From the NCBI RefSeq assembly GCF_000302535.1, contig NC_018708.1, forward strand, positions 3,224,001-3,288,000: 64,000 nt of DNA, written 5' to 3'. Position 1 is the stretch's first letter. Every line of letters begins with the position of its first letter. Positions 35,108 to 45,074 of the stretch are shown one piece after another. The position numbers and the translations under genes are program-made. Below the pieces are notes generated by a model. It made no database searches. It saw nothing but the letters and a program-made list of their open reading frames with translations, and was not told the origin of the DNA. The DNA is from Acidovorax sp. KKS102 (GTDB lineage Bacteria; Pseudomonadota; Gammaproteobacteria; Burkholderiales; Burkholderiaceae_C).

Positions 35108-36934
35108 TTATTTCTTGTCGGGCGCGGTCTGCGGTGGAATGCGTGCCCACCAGGTGTCGATGACCCAGCTTTCACCGCTGGAGTACGGTGGCACCGTGGC
35201 GGGCTTGGCCAGGCGCCAGGCGTTGTACGCCATGCGATGGGTGCCGGCCGTCCACTGCGGAATCAGGTAATGGCTGTGCGCAATGATGCGCTCCAGCGCA
35301 TGGCAGGCAGGCAGCAGTTGCGCCTCGGTTTTGGCAGAGGTCATGGCCTTGATCATGGCGTCCACCGCCGGGTTCTTGACACCCGCGAAGTTGCCGGAGT
35401 CTTCCGTGTCGGCGGCCTGGCTGCCAAACATGTCGGCAAACTCCTGGCCGGGGTTGTTGGTGCCCTGGAAGGCAATCGTGGTGATGTCAAAGTCGAACTT
35501 CTGGAGGCGCTGCTGGTACAGCGCAAAGTCCACCGAGCGGAAGCGCAGCGTGACGCCGATCTTTTCGAGATTGCGGATCCAGGGGGTGATGGTGCGCACG
35601 CCGCCTTCGTTGCTGTCCATGTACTCCAGCACCATGGCCTCGCCCTTCGCGTTGCGCAGGGCGCCATAGCGCACCTCCCAGCCCGCCTCTTTGAGCAGTG
35701 CCTGCGCGCGCCGCAGGTTGGCCCGCAGTGACGAATCGCCGTCGGTGCGCGGGGGCACGGTCATGGGACCGAAGGCGGCCGCAGGAATGTCTTTGCGATA
35801 GGGGTCCATCAGCGCAAGCTCTTCGGGCGACGGGCTGCCCCTGGTTTCGCAGGCGGTGTTACCAAACAGGCCGTTCACACGCTGGTAGGCGCCGTAGAAC
35901 ATCTGGCGGTTCATCCACTCGTAGTCCATCGCCAGGCCCAGGGCCTCCCGCACCCGCGCGTCCTGCAGCAGCGGGCGGCGGGTGTTGAGCACGTAGCTCT
36001 GAAAGCCCGACGGCAGCTTGTGCTTGAACTCGCCCTTGACCAGCTCGCCGGTGTCGAACTTTTTGCCCGTGACGCGGCGGGCCCAGTCGCCCGCGCTGAA
36101 GAACCGCATCAGGTCGAACTCGCCCGCTTTCAGCGCCTCCAGCCGCGCGGTGTTGTCCTTGTAGATCTTGACCAGGATGCGGTCGAAGTTGGCCGTGCCC
36201 TTGCGCACGTTGAGGTCGCGTGCCCAGTACTGGGGGTCGCGCACATAGGTGATGTCCTTGCCGAAGCGCACGGGCCCGATCTTGTAGGGGCCGCTGCCGA
36301 TGGGGATGTCCATCACCACCTGGTCAAAGGGCTTGGCCTTGCCGTTTTCCACGCCCCAGTCGCGGCTGAACACCGGCAAGCCGCCCACGGTGATGGGAAG
36401 CTCGCGGTTGGGTTGCTTGAAGCGGTAGCGCACGGTGCGGTCGTTGATCACATCCACGCCCGCCACTTCGATCAGCAAGGTCTTGTAAGAGGGTGAGGTG
36501 AAGGGGCCCACCAGCGTTTCGTAGCTGTGCTTCACGTCCTGGGCCAGCACCGGTTTACCGTTGTGAAAGCGCGCCTCAGGCCGCAGCCGGAAGGTGGCCG
36601 TCAGTCCATCGGGGGCGACCTCCACATCTTCGGCCAACAGGCCATAGCCGGTTGCGGTCTCGTCCATGGAGCCCACCAGCAGCGAGTCGAACATCAGCGA
36701 CGACAGGTAGGCCGGTGCGTTGCCCTTGATGGTGAACGGGTTGTATTTGTCAAAGGTGGACGTGCGCAAGTTGCTGACCAGCCGCAACTCACCGCCCTTG
36801 GGGGCCTCGGGATTCACATAGTCGAAATGCGCAAAGCCCGCCGGATAGCGCGGCGCGCCCCACAAGGCATACGCATGTGCTGCCCACGCTGGAACAGCAC
36901 TCCCCATCAGCAACAAAGCCAGCCAAAACCGCAT
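35108..36934 (-). CDS. yejA: Periplasmic peptide-binding protein YejA
   Basis: 608 residues, SBP family 5. The start [20 protein letters not shown] gives a signal peptide; a longer in-frame start is rejected because it would precede this signal. Typical blocks are [60 protein letters not shown] and [19 protein letters not shown]. First gene of yejABEF, 104 bp from divergent fabI. The system takes up oligopeptides and microcin C in E. coli. Confidence 0.93.
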   Translation of the reverse strand: MRFWLALLLMGSAVPAWAAHAYALWGAPRYPAGFAHFDYVNPEAPKGGELRLVSNLRTSTFDKYNPFTIKGNAPAYLSSLMFDSLLVGSMDETATGYGLLAEDVEVAPDGLTATFRLRPEARFHNGKPVLAQDVKHSYETLVGPFTSPSYKTLLIEVAGVDVINDRTVRYRFKQPNRELPITVGGLPVFSRDWGVENGKAKPFDQVVMDIPIGSGPYKIGPVRFGKDITYVRDPQYWARDLNVRKGTANFDRILVKIYKDNTARLEALKAGEFDLMRFFSAGDWARRVTGKKFDTGELVKGEFKHKLPSGFQSYVLNTRRPLLQDARVREALGLAMDYEWMNRQMFYGAYQRVNGLFGNTACETRGSPSPEELALMDPYRKDIPAAAFGPMTVPPRTDGDSSLRANLRRAQALLKEAGWEVRYGALRNAKGEAMVLEYMDSNEGGVRTITPWIRNLEKIGVTLRFRSVDFALYQQRLQKFDFDITTIAFQGTNNPGQEFADMFGSQAADTEDSGNFAGVKNPAVDAMIKAMTSAKTEAQLLPACHALERIIAHSHYLIPQWTAGTHRMAYNAWRLAKPATVPPYSSGESWVIDTWWARIPPQTAPDKK

Positions 36935-37038
36935 GCGACAATTCTGCACTACGTTCGCAGGGGCTTGCAGCCAAAGCCGCATATCCACATGCACCGGGCG
37001 CCAAGCCTGCATTCCGCTATTCCACAAGGAGATTTCAC

Positions 37039-37839
37039 ATGGGTTTTCTGACCGGCAAGAAGCTGCTCATCACGGGCGTGCTGTCCAACCGCTCCATCGC
37101 CTACGGCATTGCCAAGGCCTGCCACGAGCAAGGTGCCGAGCTGGCGTTCAGCTACGTGGGCGAGCGCTTCAAGGACCGCATCACCGACTTTGCAGCCGAG
37201 TTCAACTCCAAGCTGGTGTTTGACTGCGACGTGGCCAGCGACGAGCAGATCGCGCGCATGTTTGCAGACCTGTCGCAGACTTGGCCGAAGTTTGACGGCT
37301 TTGTGCACAGCATCGGCTTTGCACCGCGCGAGGCCATTGCGGGCAACTTTCTGGACGGCCTGAGCCGCGAAGGCTTCCGCATTGCCCACGACATCAGCGC
37401 CTACAGCTTCCCGGCCATGGCCAAGGCCGCCCTGCCCTACCTGAACGACAAGTCGTCGCTGCTGACCCTGAGCTACCTGGGCGCGCTGCGCTCCATCCCC
37501 AACTACAACACCATGGGCCTGGCCAAGGCCAGCCTGGAGGCCAGCGTGCGCTACCTGGCCGAGGCCGTGGGCCGCACCGAAGACGGCCGCAGCATCCGGG
37601 CCAACGGCATCAGTGCCGGCCCCATCAAGACCCTGGCTGCCAGCGGCATCAAGGACTTTGGCAAGCTGCTGAGCCGTGTGGCCGACGCCTCGCCCCTGCG
37701 CCGCAATGTGACGATTGAAGACGTGGGCAATGTGGCGGCCTTCCTGCTGTCGGACCTGGCATCGGGCATGACGGCCGAGATCACCTACGTGGACGGCGGC
37801 TTCAGCCAGACCGCTGGCCTGAGCGCCGACCAGGTGTAA
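37039..37839 (+). CDS. fabI: Enoyl-[acyl-carrier-protein] reductase (NADH) FabI
   Basis: 266 residues, the last reductive step of fatty-acid elongation. The atypical SDR cofactor motif [25 protein letters not shown], and the catalytic [20 protein letters not shown] (Tyr-x6-Lys of FabI) are all present, as is [11 protein letters not shown] in the substrate loop. ATG 37039 has AAGGAG eight bases upstream. Followed by a strong terminator. Triclosan-target class of enoyl reductase. Confidence 0.97.
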   Translation: MGFLTGKKLLITGVLSNRSIAYGIAKACHEQGAELAFSYVGERFKDRITDFAAEFNSKLVFDCDVASDEQIARMFADLSQTWPKFDGFVHSIGFAPREAIAGNFLDGLSREGFRIAHDISAYSFPAMAKAALPYLNDKSSLLTLSYLGALRSIPNYNTMGLAKASLEASVRYLAEAVGRTEDGRSIRANGISAGPIKTLAASGIKDFGKLLSRVADASPLRRNVTIEDVGNVAAFLLSDLASGMTAEITYVDGGFSQTAGLSADQV

Positions 37840-37877
37840 TCCGCCAAGCGGGCTCACCGCATTTTTGAACCAAACAG

Positions 37878-37919
37878 GCTTCTAGCGCTGATAGAAAATG
37901 CGCTAGAAGCTATTTTTTT
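37878..37919 (+). terminator. Intrinsic terminator of fabI
   Basis: A perfect 10-bp stem GCTTCTAGCG/CGCTAGAAGC (37878-37887, 37901-37910) is followed by TATTTTTTT. The hairpin coincides with a 31-bp dispersed repeat, so a repeat copy appears to serve as the terminator. Confidence 0.8.
37884..37914 (-). repeat. 31-bp dispersed repeat, copy 6
   Basis: Minus-strand reading AATAGCT-N6-GCATT-N6-CAGCGCT. It forms most of the fabI terminator hairpin. Confidence 0.65.
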
Positions 37920-37932
37920 GATAGCAAATCGA

Positions 37933-38796
37933 ATGCTCCGCAGACACTGCCTGGCTTGGCTGGGCCTCGCGCCCCTGGCCGCACTGACCACCCCCCAGGC
38001 CTGGGCCGCCGACGCACCCGCCCTGTTGCTGGCCAACGTGTACCGCCCCGGCATGCGCCTCGCGGACTACTGGGTGAGCGAAAAATACGACGGCGTGCGC
38101 GGCTACTGGGACGGCCACACGCTGCGCACGCGGGGTGGAGAGACCGTGACGGCCCCGGCATGGTTCACCGCCGGCTGGCCCGACACGCCCATGGACGGCG
38201 AGCTGTGGGCAGGACGCGGCCGGTTCAGCCACGCCCAGTCCACCGTACGCCAGCAGCAGCCGGACGATGCCGCCTGGCGCGAGATGCGCTTCATGGTGTT
38301 TGACCTGCCTGCGCACGGCGGCACGTTTGACCAGCGTCTGCCCGAATTGAACAAGCTCGTAGAGTCGCTGGACCAGCCATGGGTGCAGGCGGTGCCCCAG
38401 CAGCGCGTAGCCAGCGACGCCGCTTTGCAAAAGCTGCTGCTGCGCACAGTGCGCGCAGGTGGCGAGGGGCTGATGCTTCACCGGGGCGCATCGATGTACC
38501 GCGCAGGGCGCAGTGACGACCTCATCAAGGTCAAGACCCACGAAGACGCCGAGGCCAAGGTGGTCGCCCATCTGCCTGGCCAGGGCCGCCACGCCGGGCG
38601 GCTGGGTGCGCTGGTGGTGGAGATGCCTTCGGGCCAGCGGTTTCGACTGGGCGCAGGGTTGACCGACGCGGAGCGCGACCACCCGCCGCCGGTGGGCAGC
38701 TGGGTGACGTACCGCTTCAGAGGCACCCACGACAGCGGCGTGCCACGCTTCGCGAGTTTTGTGCGGGTGCGAGACGACATGCCGCCCACCCGCTGA
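37933..38796 (+). CDS. Periplasmic ATP-dependent DNA ligase (LigE type)
   Basis: 287 residues. A signal peptide (LRRHCLAWLGLAPLAALTTP, cleavage near AWA) precedes a minimal ligase: motif I with the adenylated lysine SEKYDGVRGYWDG, motif IIIa MDGELWAGRGRF, motif III FMVFDLP, motif IV GGEGLMLHR, motif V LIKVKTHEDAEAKVV, then an OB domain. LigE-type enzymes of Gram-negatives are exported and seal nicks in extracellular or incoming DNA, and are linked to competence or biofilm. ATG 37933 gives the cleanest signal peptide; a TTG at 37918 is less likely. It stands 93 bp after fabI, behind its terminator. Confidence 0.9.
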   Translation: MLRRHCLAWLGLAPLAALTTPQAWAADAPALLLANVYRPGMRLADYWVSEKYDGVRGYWDGHTLRTRGGETVTAPAWFTAGWPDTPMDGELWAGRGRFSHAQSTVRQQQPDDAAWREMRFMVFDLPAHGGTFDQRLPELNKLVESLDQPWVQAVPQQRVASDAALQKLLLRTVRAGGEGLMLHRGASMYRAGRSDDLIKVKTHEDAEAKVVAHLPGQGRHAGRLGALVVEMPSGQRFRLGAGLTDAERDHPPPVGSWVTYRFRGTHDSGVPRFASFVRVRDDMPPTR

Positions 38797-38891
38797 CGGG
38801 GCCACCGCAAACCCGAGCTGATTTCGACGAGGTGGCGATACGCGAGCTGAGCGCGGCAGCGCATGCCGCCTCGCTCCTATCCGTTGCCCAA

Positions 38892-39452
38892 TCAGTTGGG
38901 CAACAACACCTTGTCCACGACGTGGATCACGCCGTTGGACTGGTACACGTCGGCAATCGTCACCGTCGCCGTACCGCCCTTTTCGTCCGTCACCATGACG
39001 GCATTGCCGCTGGCCTTGGCGGTGAGTGTTCCGCCCGCCACCGTCTTGAGGCTGGCCATGCCTTTGCCATCGGCAATCATCTTCGACAGCGCGGCAGCGT
39101 CGTACTTGCCTGCGACCACGTGGTAGGTGAGCACCTTGGTCAATGTGGGCTTGCTCTCGGGCTTGAGCAGCGTGTCCACCGTGCCGGCGGGCAGTGCGGC
39201 AAATGCCGCATTGGTGGGCGCAAACACCGTGAACGGACCGGGGCCCTTGAGCGTCTCCACCAGGCCCGCCGCCTTGACCGCAGCCACCAAGGTGGTGTGA
39301 TCCTTGGAGTTCACAGCGTTGTCGATGATGTCCTTGCTGGCCAGCATGGGCGCGCCACCCACCATGACCTGCGCCATGGCAGGCATTGCAGCAGCTGCCA
39401 TGGCAGCGGTCAGAGCGATGGTGGCCAAGCGGGCGTTGAATCGAAGGGTCAT
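38892..39452 (-). CDS. Secreted fasciclin (FAS1)-domain protein
   Basis: 186 residues with a signal peptide (MTLRFNARLATIALTAAMAA, ending near PAMAQ) and one complete FAS1 domain: H1 box GPFTVFAPTNAAFAALPAGT, the YHVVAGKYDA segment and H2 box NGVIHVVDKVLLPN. Bacterial single-FAS1 proteins are periplasmic or secreted adhesion-like proteins; the ligand is unknown. Alone between the ligase gene and the decarboxylase. Confidence 0.92.
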   Translation of the reverse strand: MTLRFNARLATIALTAAMAAAAMPAMAQVMVGGAPMLASKDIIDNAVNSKDHTTLVAAVKAAGLVETLKGPGPFTVFAPTNAAFAALPAGTVDTLLKPESKPTLTKVLTYHVVAGKYDAAALSKMIADGKGMASLKTVAGGTLTAKASGNAVMVTDEKGGTATVTIADVYQSNGVIHVVDKVLLPN

Positions 39453-39550
39453 GAAGATCTCCTGAGGGGGTTGTGAAGACAGTCACCGCATGAGAATCAC
39501 GCGGCTGATAGTCAATACGACCTCAACACCACAACGGATTCAAGCGCATA

Positions 39551-39589
39551 AAAAATCGCTCCACCAGCCAAGCCGGGGGAGCGATTTTT
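39551..39589 (-). terminator. Intrinsic terminator of the decarboxylase gene
   Basis: The arms AAAAATCGCTCC (39551-39562) and GGAGCGATTTTT (39578-39589) are perfect complements and the T/A-rich bases make the hairpin usable from both strands. On the minus strand it ends the decarboxylase transcript 42 bp past its stop. Confidence 0.8.
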
Positions 39590-39630
39590 GAGGGGCTGGT
39601 GCACCCAAGCACCAGCGCGAAGACCAGCGC

Positions 39631-41997
39631 TTACACGTTGCGTCCGTACGGGCCGTCGTCGCCCACCTGCACCAGGTTCTTGGCAGTTGCCAGCGGCTTG
39701 GGGTTCTTGCCGGCCTTGCCTTGCTCTGCCACGCAGTCGGCGTAATAGCGCACCTGGCCGTTCTCGTCTTCCACCTCGACCAGGCCGTGGATATCGGTCT
39801 CGAAACCGGGGCACAGCTTGGCGAATTCGCGGGCGAACTTGAGGTAGTCCACGATCTTCTTGTTGAACACTTCGCCCGGAATCAGCAGCGGAATGCCCGG
39901 CGGGTACGGCGTGACCAAGCCCACGGTGATGCGGCCTTCCAGGTGGTCGATCTCCACACGCTCTGTGGTGCGGTGCGCGATGTGCGCGTACGCGTCCGAG
40001 GGCTTCATGGCGGGCGTGAGGTCCGACAGATACATCTCGGTGGTCAGGCGCGCGATGTCGTACTTGGCGTACATCTCATGCACGTGCTGGCACAGGTCCT
40101 TGAGGCCCATGCGCTCGTAGCGCTTGTGCTGCTGGCAGAACTCCGGAAGGATGCGCCACATGGGCTGGTTCTTCTCGTAGTCGTCCTTGAACTGCTGCAG
40201 CGCCGTGAGCAGCGTGTTCCAGCGGCCCTTGGTAATGCCGATGGTGAACATGATGAAGAAGCTGTACAGGCCCGTCTTCTCCACCACCACGCCGTGCTCG
40301 GCGAGGTACTTGGTCACGATGGACGCAGGGATACCGGTCTTGTCGAACTTGCCGTCCAGACTCAGGCCAGGCGTGACGATGGTGGACTTGATCGGGTCCA
40401 GCATGTTGAAGCCGTCGGCGAGCTGGCCGAATCCGTGCCACTTGCTGCCCTTCTTGCTCTTGCTGTCGCTGCGGATGATCCAGTCTTCCGCCCGGCCAAT
40501 ACCTTCGTCGGTGAGCTTTTCAGGGCCCCAGACCTTGAACCACCAGTCGTTCTTTCCGAACTCTTCCTCCACCTGGCGCATGGCGCGGCGGAAGTCCAGC
40601 GCCTCCAGGATGCTTTCTTCCACCAGCGCGGTGCCACCGGGCGGCTCCATCATGGCGGCGGCCACATCGCAGCTGGCGATGATGCTGTACTGAGGGCTGG
40701 TGCTGGTGTGCATCAGGTACGCCTCGTTGAACAGGTGGCGGTCGAGCTTGGTGGTCTGCGAGTCCTGCACCAGCACATGCGATGCCTGGCTGATGCCGGC
40801 CAGCAGCTTGTGGATGGACTGCGTGGCGTAGGTCACGGAATGCTTGGGGCGCGTGCGCTTCTTGCCCATGGCGTGGTAGCTGCCATAGAACGGGTGGAAC
40901 GCGGCGTGCGGCAGCCAGGCCTCGTCAAAGTGCAGGTTGTCGACATAGCCGTCGAGCATGCCCTTGATGGTCTCGGTGTTGTACAGAACACCGTCATAGG
41001 TCGATTGCGTGAGGGTCAGCACGCGTGGCTTGACCTTCTTGGCGTCCACGCCCTTGAGCAAGGGGTTGGCCTTGATCTTGGCCTCGATGGCCTTGGGCTC
41101 GAACTCGCTTTGCGGAATCGGACCGATGATGCCGAAATGGTTGCGCGTGGGCTTCATGAACACCGGGATGGCGCCGGTCATGATGATGCTGTGCAGGATG
41201 GACTTGTGGCAGTTGCGGTCCACCACCACCACGTCGCCAGGGGCCACGGTGTGGTGCCACACCATCTTGTTGGACGTGGACGTGCCGTTGGTCACGAAGA
41301 AGCAGTGGTCGGCATTGAAGATGCGTGCCGCATTGCGCTCCGATTCCCCAATGGCGCCGTTGTGGTCCAGCAGCTGGCCCAGTTCTTCCACCGCGTTGCA
41401 CACGTCGGCGCGCAGCATGTTTTCGCCATAGAACTGGTGGTACATCTGACCCACGGGGCTTTTCAAGAAGGCCACGCCGCCCGAGTGGCCGGGGCAGTGC
41501 CAGCTGTACGAGCCGTCTTCGGCGTAGTCCAGCAGCGCCTTGAAGAACGGGGGCTGCACACTTTCGAGGTAGCTCTTGGCTTCGCGAATGATGTGGCGCG
41601 CCACAAATTCGGGGGTGTCCTCGAACATGTGGATGAAGCCGTGCAGCTCGCGCAGGATGTCGTTGGGCAGGTGGCGGCTGGTCTTGGTCTCACCATGCAC
41701 ATAGATGGGCACATCGGCGTTCTTGCGGCGCACTTCGCCAATGAAGTTGCGCAGGCTCAGCACGATGGGGTCCAGCCCCTCGCCCACCGTGAACTCTTCA
41801 TCGTCGATGGACAGAATGAAAGCGCTGGCCCGGCTTTGCTGCTGGGCAAACTGCGACAGATCGCCATAGCTGGTGACACCAACCACTTCGAAGCCCTCGG
41901 CCTCGATGGCCTGCGCGAGCGCACGAATGCCAAGCCCCGAGGTGTTCTCGGAACGGTAGTCTTCATCGATGATGATGATGGGAAAGCGAAACTTCAT
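39631..41997 (-). CDS. Arg/Lys/Orn decarboxylase, large fold-type I PLP enzyme
   Basis: 788 residues of the AdiA/CadA/SpeC class. The N-terminal wing domain starts MKFRFPIIIIDEDYRSENTS. The core has WHCPGHSGGVAFLKSPVGQM, FFVTNGTSTSNKMVWH, VDRNCHKSILHSIIMTGAIP, the DEAW motif LHFDEAWLPHAAF, and the PLP lysine in TQSIHKLLAGISQAS. The C-terminal domain includes TPYPPGIPLLIPGE. Arginine versus lysine versus ornithine specificity cannot be settled by eye, though the length is near that of biodegradative arginine decarboxylase. The in-frame extension upstream of 41997 is rejected. Alone, with its own terminator. Confidence 0.92.
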   Translation of the reverse strand: MKFRFPIIIIDEDYRSENTSGLGIRALAQAIEAEGFEVVGVTSYGDLSQFAQQQSRASAFILSIDDEEFTVGEGLDPIVLSLRNFIGEVRRKNADVPIYVHGETKTSRHLPNDILRELHGFIHMFEDTPEFVARHIIREAKSYLESVQPPFFKALLDYAEDGSYSWHCPGHSGGVAFLKSPVGQMYHQFYGENMLRADVCNAVEELGQLLDHNGAIGESERNAARIFNADHCFFVTNGTSTSNKMVWHHTVAPGDVVVVDRNCHKSILHSIIMTGAIPVFMKPTRNHFGIIGPIPQSEFEPKAIEAKIKANPLLKGVDAKKVKPRVLTLTQSTYDGVLYNTETIKGMLDGYVDNLHFDEAWLPHAAFHPFYGSYHAMGKKRTRPKHSVTYATQSIHKLLAGISQASHVLVQDSQTTKLDRHLFNEAYLMHTSTSPQYSIIASCDVAAAMMEPPGGTALVEESILEALDFRRAMRQVEEEFGKNDWWFKVWGPEKLTDEGIGRAEDWIIRSDSKSKKGSKWHGFGQLADGFNMLDPIKSTIVTPGLSLDGKFDKTGIPASIVTKYLAEHGVVVEKTGLYSFFIMFTIGITKGRWNTLLTALQQFKDDYEKNQPMWRILPEFCQQHKRYERMGLKDLCQHVHEMYAKYDIARLTTEMYLSDLTPAMKPSDAYAHIAHRTTERVEIDHLEGRITVGLVTPYPPGIPLLIPGEVFNKKIVDYLKFAREFAKLCPGFETDIHGLVEVEDENGQVRYYADCVAEQGKAGKNPKPLATAKNLVQVGDDGPYGRNV

Positions 41998-42143
41998 GCG
42001 CAGCCTCCAGGGAGCCGTGGCCTGCCCGGCCAAAAAACGAAATAGGCGCGAAGTGTAAGGAATAACGTTGACGCGCCTTTGAACTGCCATTCTTTTGACC
42101 CAGAATGTGGTGCAACAAACACAACCACACGAGGAGGTTCGAC

Positions 42144-42569
42144 ATGGAGGCATCCACCATCTGGTGGCTGGCAGCGGGGGCCGTGGTCGTGGCAGAGCTG
42201 CTGACCGGCACGTTCTATTTGCTGATGGTGGCCCTGGGCCTGGTAGCCGCCGCCCTGGCCGCCCATCTGGGCCTGGCATCCGCGCTGCAGATAGTGTCGG
42301 CCGCTATCGTGGGCGGCGGGGCTGTCGTGGCCTGCTACCTGGTGCGCAAAAAGCGACCTGGCGACCCGTCGGCACGCGCGGACCGCAGCGTGAACATGGA
42401 TGTGGGCGAAACCATCCTCATCGAGAGCTGGAGCCCCGACGGCACCACCACCGTGAAGTACCGGGGCGCCCAATGGACGGCCATCCACCGCCCCGGGGTC
42501 ACCCCCTCGACCGGCATGCACCGGGTCGCCGAACTGGTGGGCAACCGCCTGCTGGTGGACCCGCTGTAA
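42144..42569 (+). CDS. NfeD-family membrane protein
   Basis: 141 residues: three closely spaced membrane helices (WWLAAGAVVVAELLTGTFYL, LMVALGLVAAALAAHLGLA, IVSAAIVGGGAVVACYLV) and a C-terminal OB-fold (GETILIESWSPDGTTTVKYR). Short NfeD proteins partner SPFH/stomatin proteins in membrane domains. The gene lies 41 bp before the SPFH gene, the usual pair. ATG 42144 has GAGGAGG at ideal spacing. Confidence 0.92.
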   Translation: MEASTIWWLAAGAVVVAELLTGTFYLLMVALGLVAAALAAHLGLASALQIVSAAIVGGGAVVACYLVRKKRPGDPSARADRSVNMDVGETILIESWSPDGTTTVKYRGAQWTAIHRPGVTPSTGMHRVAELVGNRLLVDPL

Positions 42570-42610
42570 GCACTGCAAATCCTTCACCGAACCGTCAAGA
42601 AAGGCTTCTC

Positions 42611-43528
42611 ATGGAAATTGCCATCGTCCTCCTGATCATTGCCGTGATCTTCATCGCCCGCTCGGTCAAGGTCGTGCCCCAGCAAAATGCATGGGTGAAA
42701 GAACGCCTGGGCAAATACGCGGGTACGCTGACCCCGGGCCTGAACTTTCTGATTCCGTTCGTGGACAAGGTCGCCTATAAGCACAGCCTGAAGGAAATTC
42801 CGCTCGACGTGCCCAGCCAGGTGTGCATTACGCGCGACAACACGCAGTTGCAGGTGGACGGCATCCTGTACTTTCAGGTCACCGACCCGATGCGCGCCAG
42901 CTACGGCTCCAGCAACTACATCATGGCTGTGACGCAGTTGGCGCAGACCTCGCTGCGCTCGGTCATCGGCAAGCTGGAGCTGGACAAAACCTTTGAGGAG
43001 CGCGACATCATCAACGCGCAGGTGGTGCAGGCCATCGACGAAGCCGCCCTGAACTGGGGTGTGAAGGTGCTGCGCTACGAAATCAAGGACCTCACCCCAC
43101 CCAAGGAAATCCTGCACGCCATGCAGGCCCAGATTACGGCGGAGCGGGAGAAACGCGCACTGATCGCCGCGTCTGAGGGGCGTCGCCAGGAGCAGATCAA
43201 CATCGCCACCGGCGAGCGTGAGGCCTTCATTGCCCGCTCCGAGGGCGAAAAACAGGCGGTCATCAACAAGGCCCAGGGCGAGGCCGAATCCATCAAGGCC
43301 GTGGCCGAAGCCAACGCCCAGGCCATCGAACGCGTGGCAGCCGCCATCCGCCAGCCCGGCGGCGAACAGGCCGTGCAGCTCAAGGTGGCCGAAAGAGCCG
43401 TGGATGCCTACAGCCAGGTCGCGTCGGATGCCACCACCACCCTCATCGTGCCCAGCAACATGACCGAGGTGTCAGCGCTGATCGGCTCGGCCATGAAGAT
43501 GGTGCAGACATCCCAAAAGGCAGGCTGA
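42611..43528 (+). CDS. SPFH/stomatin-like protein (QmcA family)
   Basis: 305 residues. One N-terminal membrane helix (IAIVLLIIAVIFIARS) leads into the SPFH domain (KVVPQQNAWVKERLGKYAGT, LKEIPLDVPSQVCITRDNTQ) and a long Ala/Glu-rich coiled coil (QITAEREKRALIAASEGRRQ, INKAQGEAESIKAVAEANAQ). QmcA-like stomatins organise membrane microdomains and stabilise membrane proteases. Cotranscribed with the NfeD gene. Confidence 0.93.
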   Translation: MEIAIVLLIIAVIFIARSVKVVPQQNAWVKERLGKYAGTLTPGLNFLIPFVDKVAYKHSLKEIPLDVPSQVCITRDNTQLQVDGILYFQVTDPMRASYGSSNYIMAVTQLAQTSLRSVIGKLELDKTFEERDIINAQVVQAIDEAALNWGVKVLRYEIKDLTPPKEILHAMQAQITAEREKRALIAASEGRRQEQINIATGEREAFIARSEGEKQAVINKAQGEAESIKAVAEANAQAIERVAAAIRQPGGEQAVQLKVAERAVDAYSQVASDATTTLIVPSNMTEVSALIGSAMKMVQTSQKAG

Positions 43529-43613
43529 CGGCGCATCGGTCAGCGGAAATTTTCAGGCGATACCGACCTCTGACCGGAATGCCCTCAATCCTGTGGCTAT
43601 AATCGAGGGCTTC

Positions 43614-43703
<90 letters not shown>

Positions 43704-43713
43704 TATTCAACAT

Positions 43714-43739
43714 CGGCCCCTTGTGGGCCGTTGTTTTTT
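43714..43739 (+). terminator. Intrinsic terminator of tRNA-Ser
   Basis: CGGCCC (43714-43719) pairs with GGGCCG (43725-43730) around a 5-nt loop and is followed by TTGTTTTTT, 11 bp after the tRNA. Confidence 0.75.
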
Positions 43740-43778
43740 AAGGGTTTTTTGCGAATCAGGCACTTGCGGTAGGTCGTC

Positions 43779-45074
43779 ATGGGAACAAAGCTGGGAACAA
43801 CCGGCACAAGTACACCTCACGACAGCGACATGGCCTACCCGCCTGGAATGGAGCTACATGGCTCCAAATGGCGCATCAAGAAGCGGGTTCCGCAAGACCT
43901 GCTGCGCAAGCACCCTGACCTCTACCCCTCCCAGTTCCTAACGCTCAAGACCGACGAGAGCGACCGCCGCGCTGCGGCCTCAAGGGCTTGGGTGTGGCTG
44001 GGAACACTGGAAGAAGAATTCACCAGGGTTCGGGAGACTGGCTCCAAGTTCAAACGCGTACTCCCCCCAGGGGCCGCTGACGAGATCATTCATGCGGCCA
44101 TTCGTAGCGCACTCAGCGCAGATGAAGAGAGCCGCCAGAGTGGGTTAGACGACTTCATGTTCGAGCGCCTTGATTCGTCCATAGCAGCGCGTCGAGAACG
44201 GGAAAAGCGTGTCATCGCCAGAGGCCAAATTGACGCGGAGGCAGAGGATATGGCCCATGAGTGGCTCCTGGCCTCTGGGTACGACCTGGATCGGTCGTCC
44301 ACGGAGTTCAAGCAGTTCGCCGTCGAGTTCTTCAGAAGGACGCAGCGGGCTACTCAAACCATGCAATCACGGTCAGAGGGGGAATGGGTCGAAACACCGC
44401 CTGCACTGCCTACCGTCACACAGAAGCCCGAAGTACCGAGACTGTCGCGGGTGATTGAGTACTTCATTTCCAAGCAGGACTCCTCAGTCCCGATGTTCAA
44501 GAAGTACCGCCCCGCCCTTGACCTCTTCCTAGAGTTCATGGGAGATCGCCCGGTCGATCAGATCAGGCAGATGGACATCGAGAACTATTTCGACCTCTTA
44601 TGTAAGCTGCCGCCACGCTGGTTTGACGAGAAGCGAATTCGCAAGGCCACCGCGCAAGAACTGGCGGCATTGGAGTGGGACAAGTGCATCTCCTACAAGA
44701 CCTTCAAGGACGGCTACCTTGCGGCATTTCGACCGTTCCTCAGCGCCTCTATCCGCACGTTCCGTGACCAGGGTTTCCCTGCCGCCCTCACCGTGGAGGG
44801 CATCAAGTACACGGGTGACCGGAAGGAGCGTGACCATGCGCAGCGTCCCTTCAAGCAGAGCGAACTGGAGCGGCTGTTCTGCGGCGCCGAGTACCAGCAA
44901 TTTGCAGCTGATCCAACGCAGCACCATTGCTACTGGCTCCCGCTGATCGGCTTGTACACCGGGGCACGAATTAACGAGGTGTGCCAGCTGAACCCGCAGT
45001 GCGACATACGCCAGGAGCATGGCATTTGGGTGTTCGACATCACGGAGGCTTCGGAATCAGATGCGCGTGCTTAA
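43779..45074 (+). pseudogene. Site-specific tyrosine integrase, C-terminally truncated
   Basis: 431 codons of a phage/island integrase beginning MGTKLGTTGTSTPHDSDMAY (a start at 43830 is also possible). The N-terminal DUF6538-like DNA-binding region (GSKWRIKKRVPQDLLRKHPD), the core-binding SAM-like domain (MFKKYRPALDLFLEFMGDRP) and the first catalytic block with Arg I (LIGLYTGARINEVCQL) are intact. It then ends at [10 protein letters not shown], where the catalytic H-x-x-R and Tyr blocks should follow; these are gone. At the break the sequence passes directly into an hsdM fragment. The position beside tRNA-Ser marks the left end of an island. Confidence 0.85.

Noticed and set aside
39721-42045. 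774-codon plus-strand frame opposite the decarboxylase
   Set aside because: His/Val/Leu-rich antisense frame of a clear PLP enzyme.
41998-42143. Sigma-70 promoter for nfeD with TTGACC at about 42096
   Set aside because: No -10 box at acceptable spacing.
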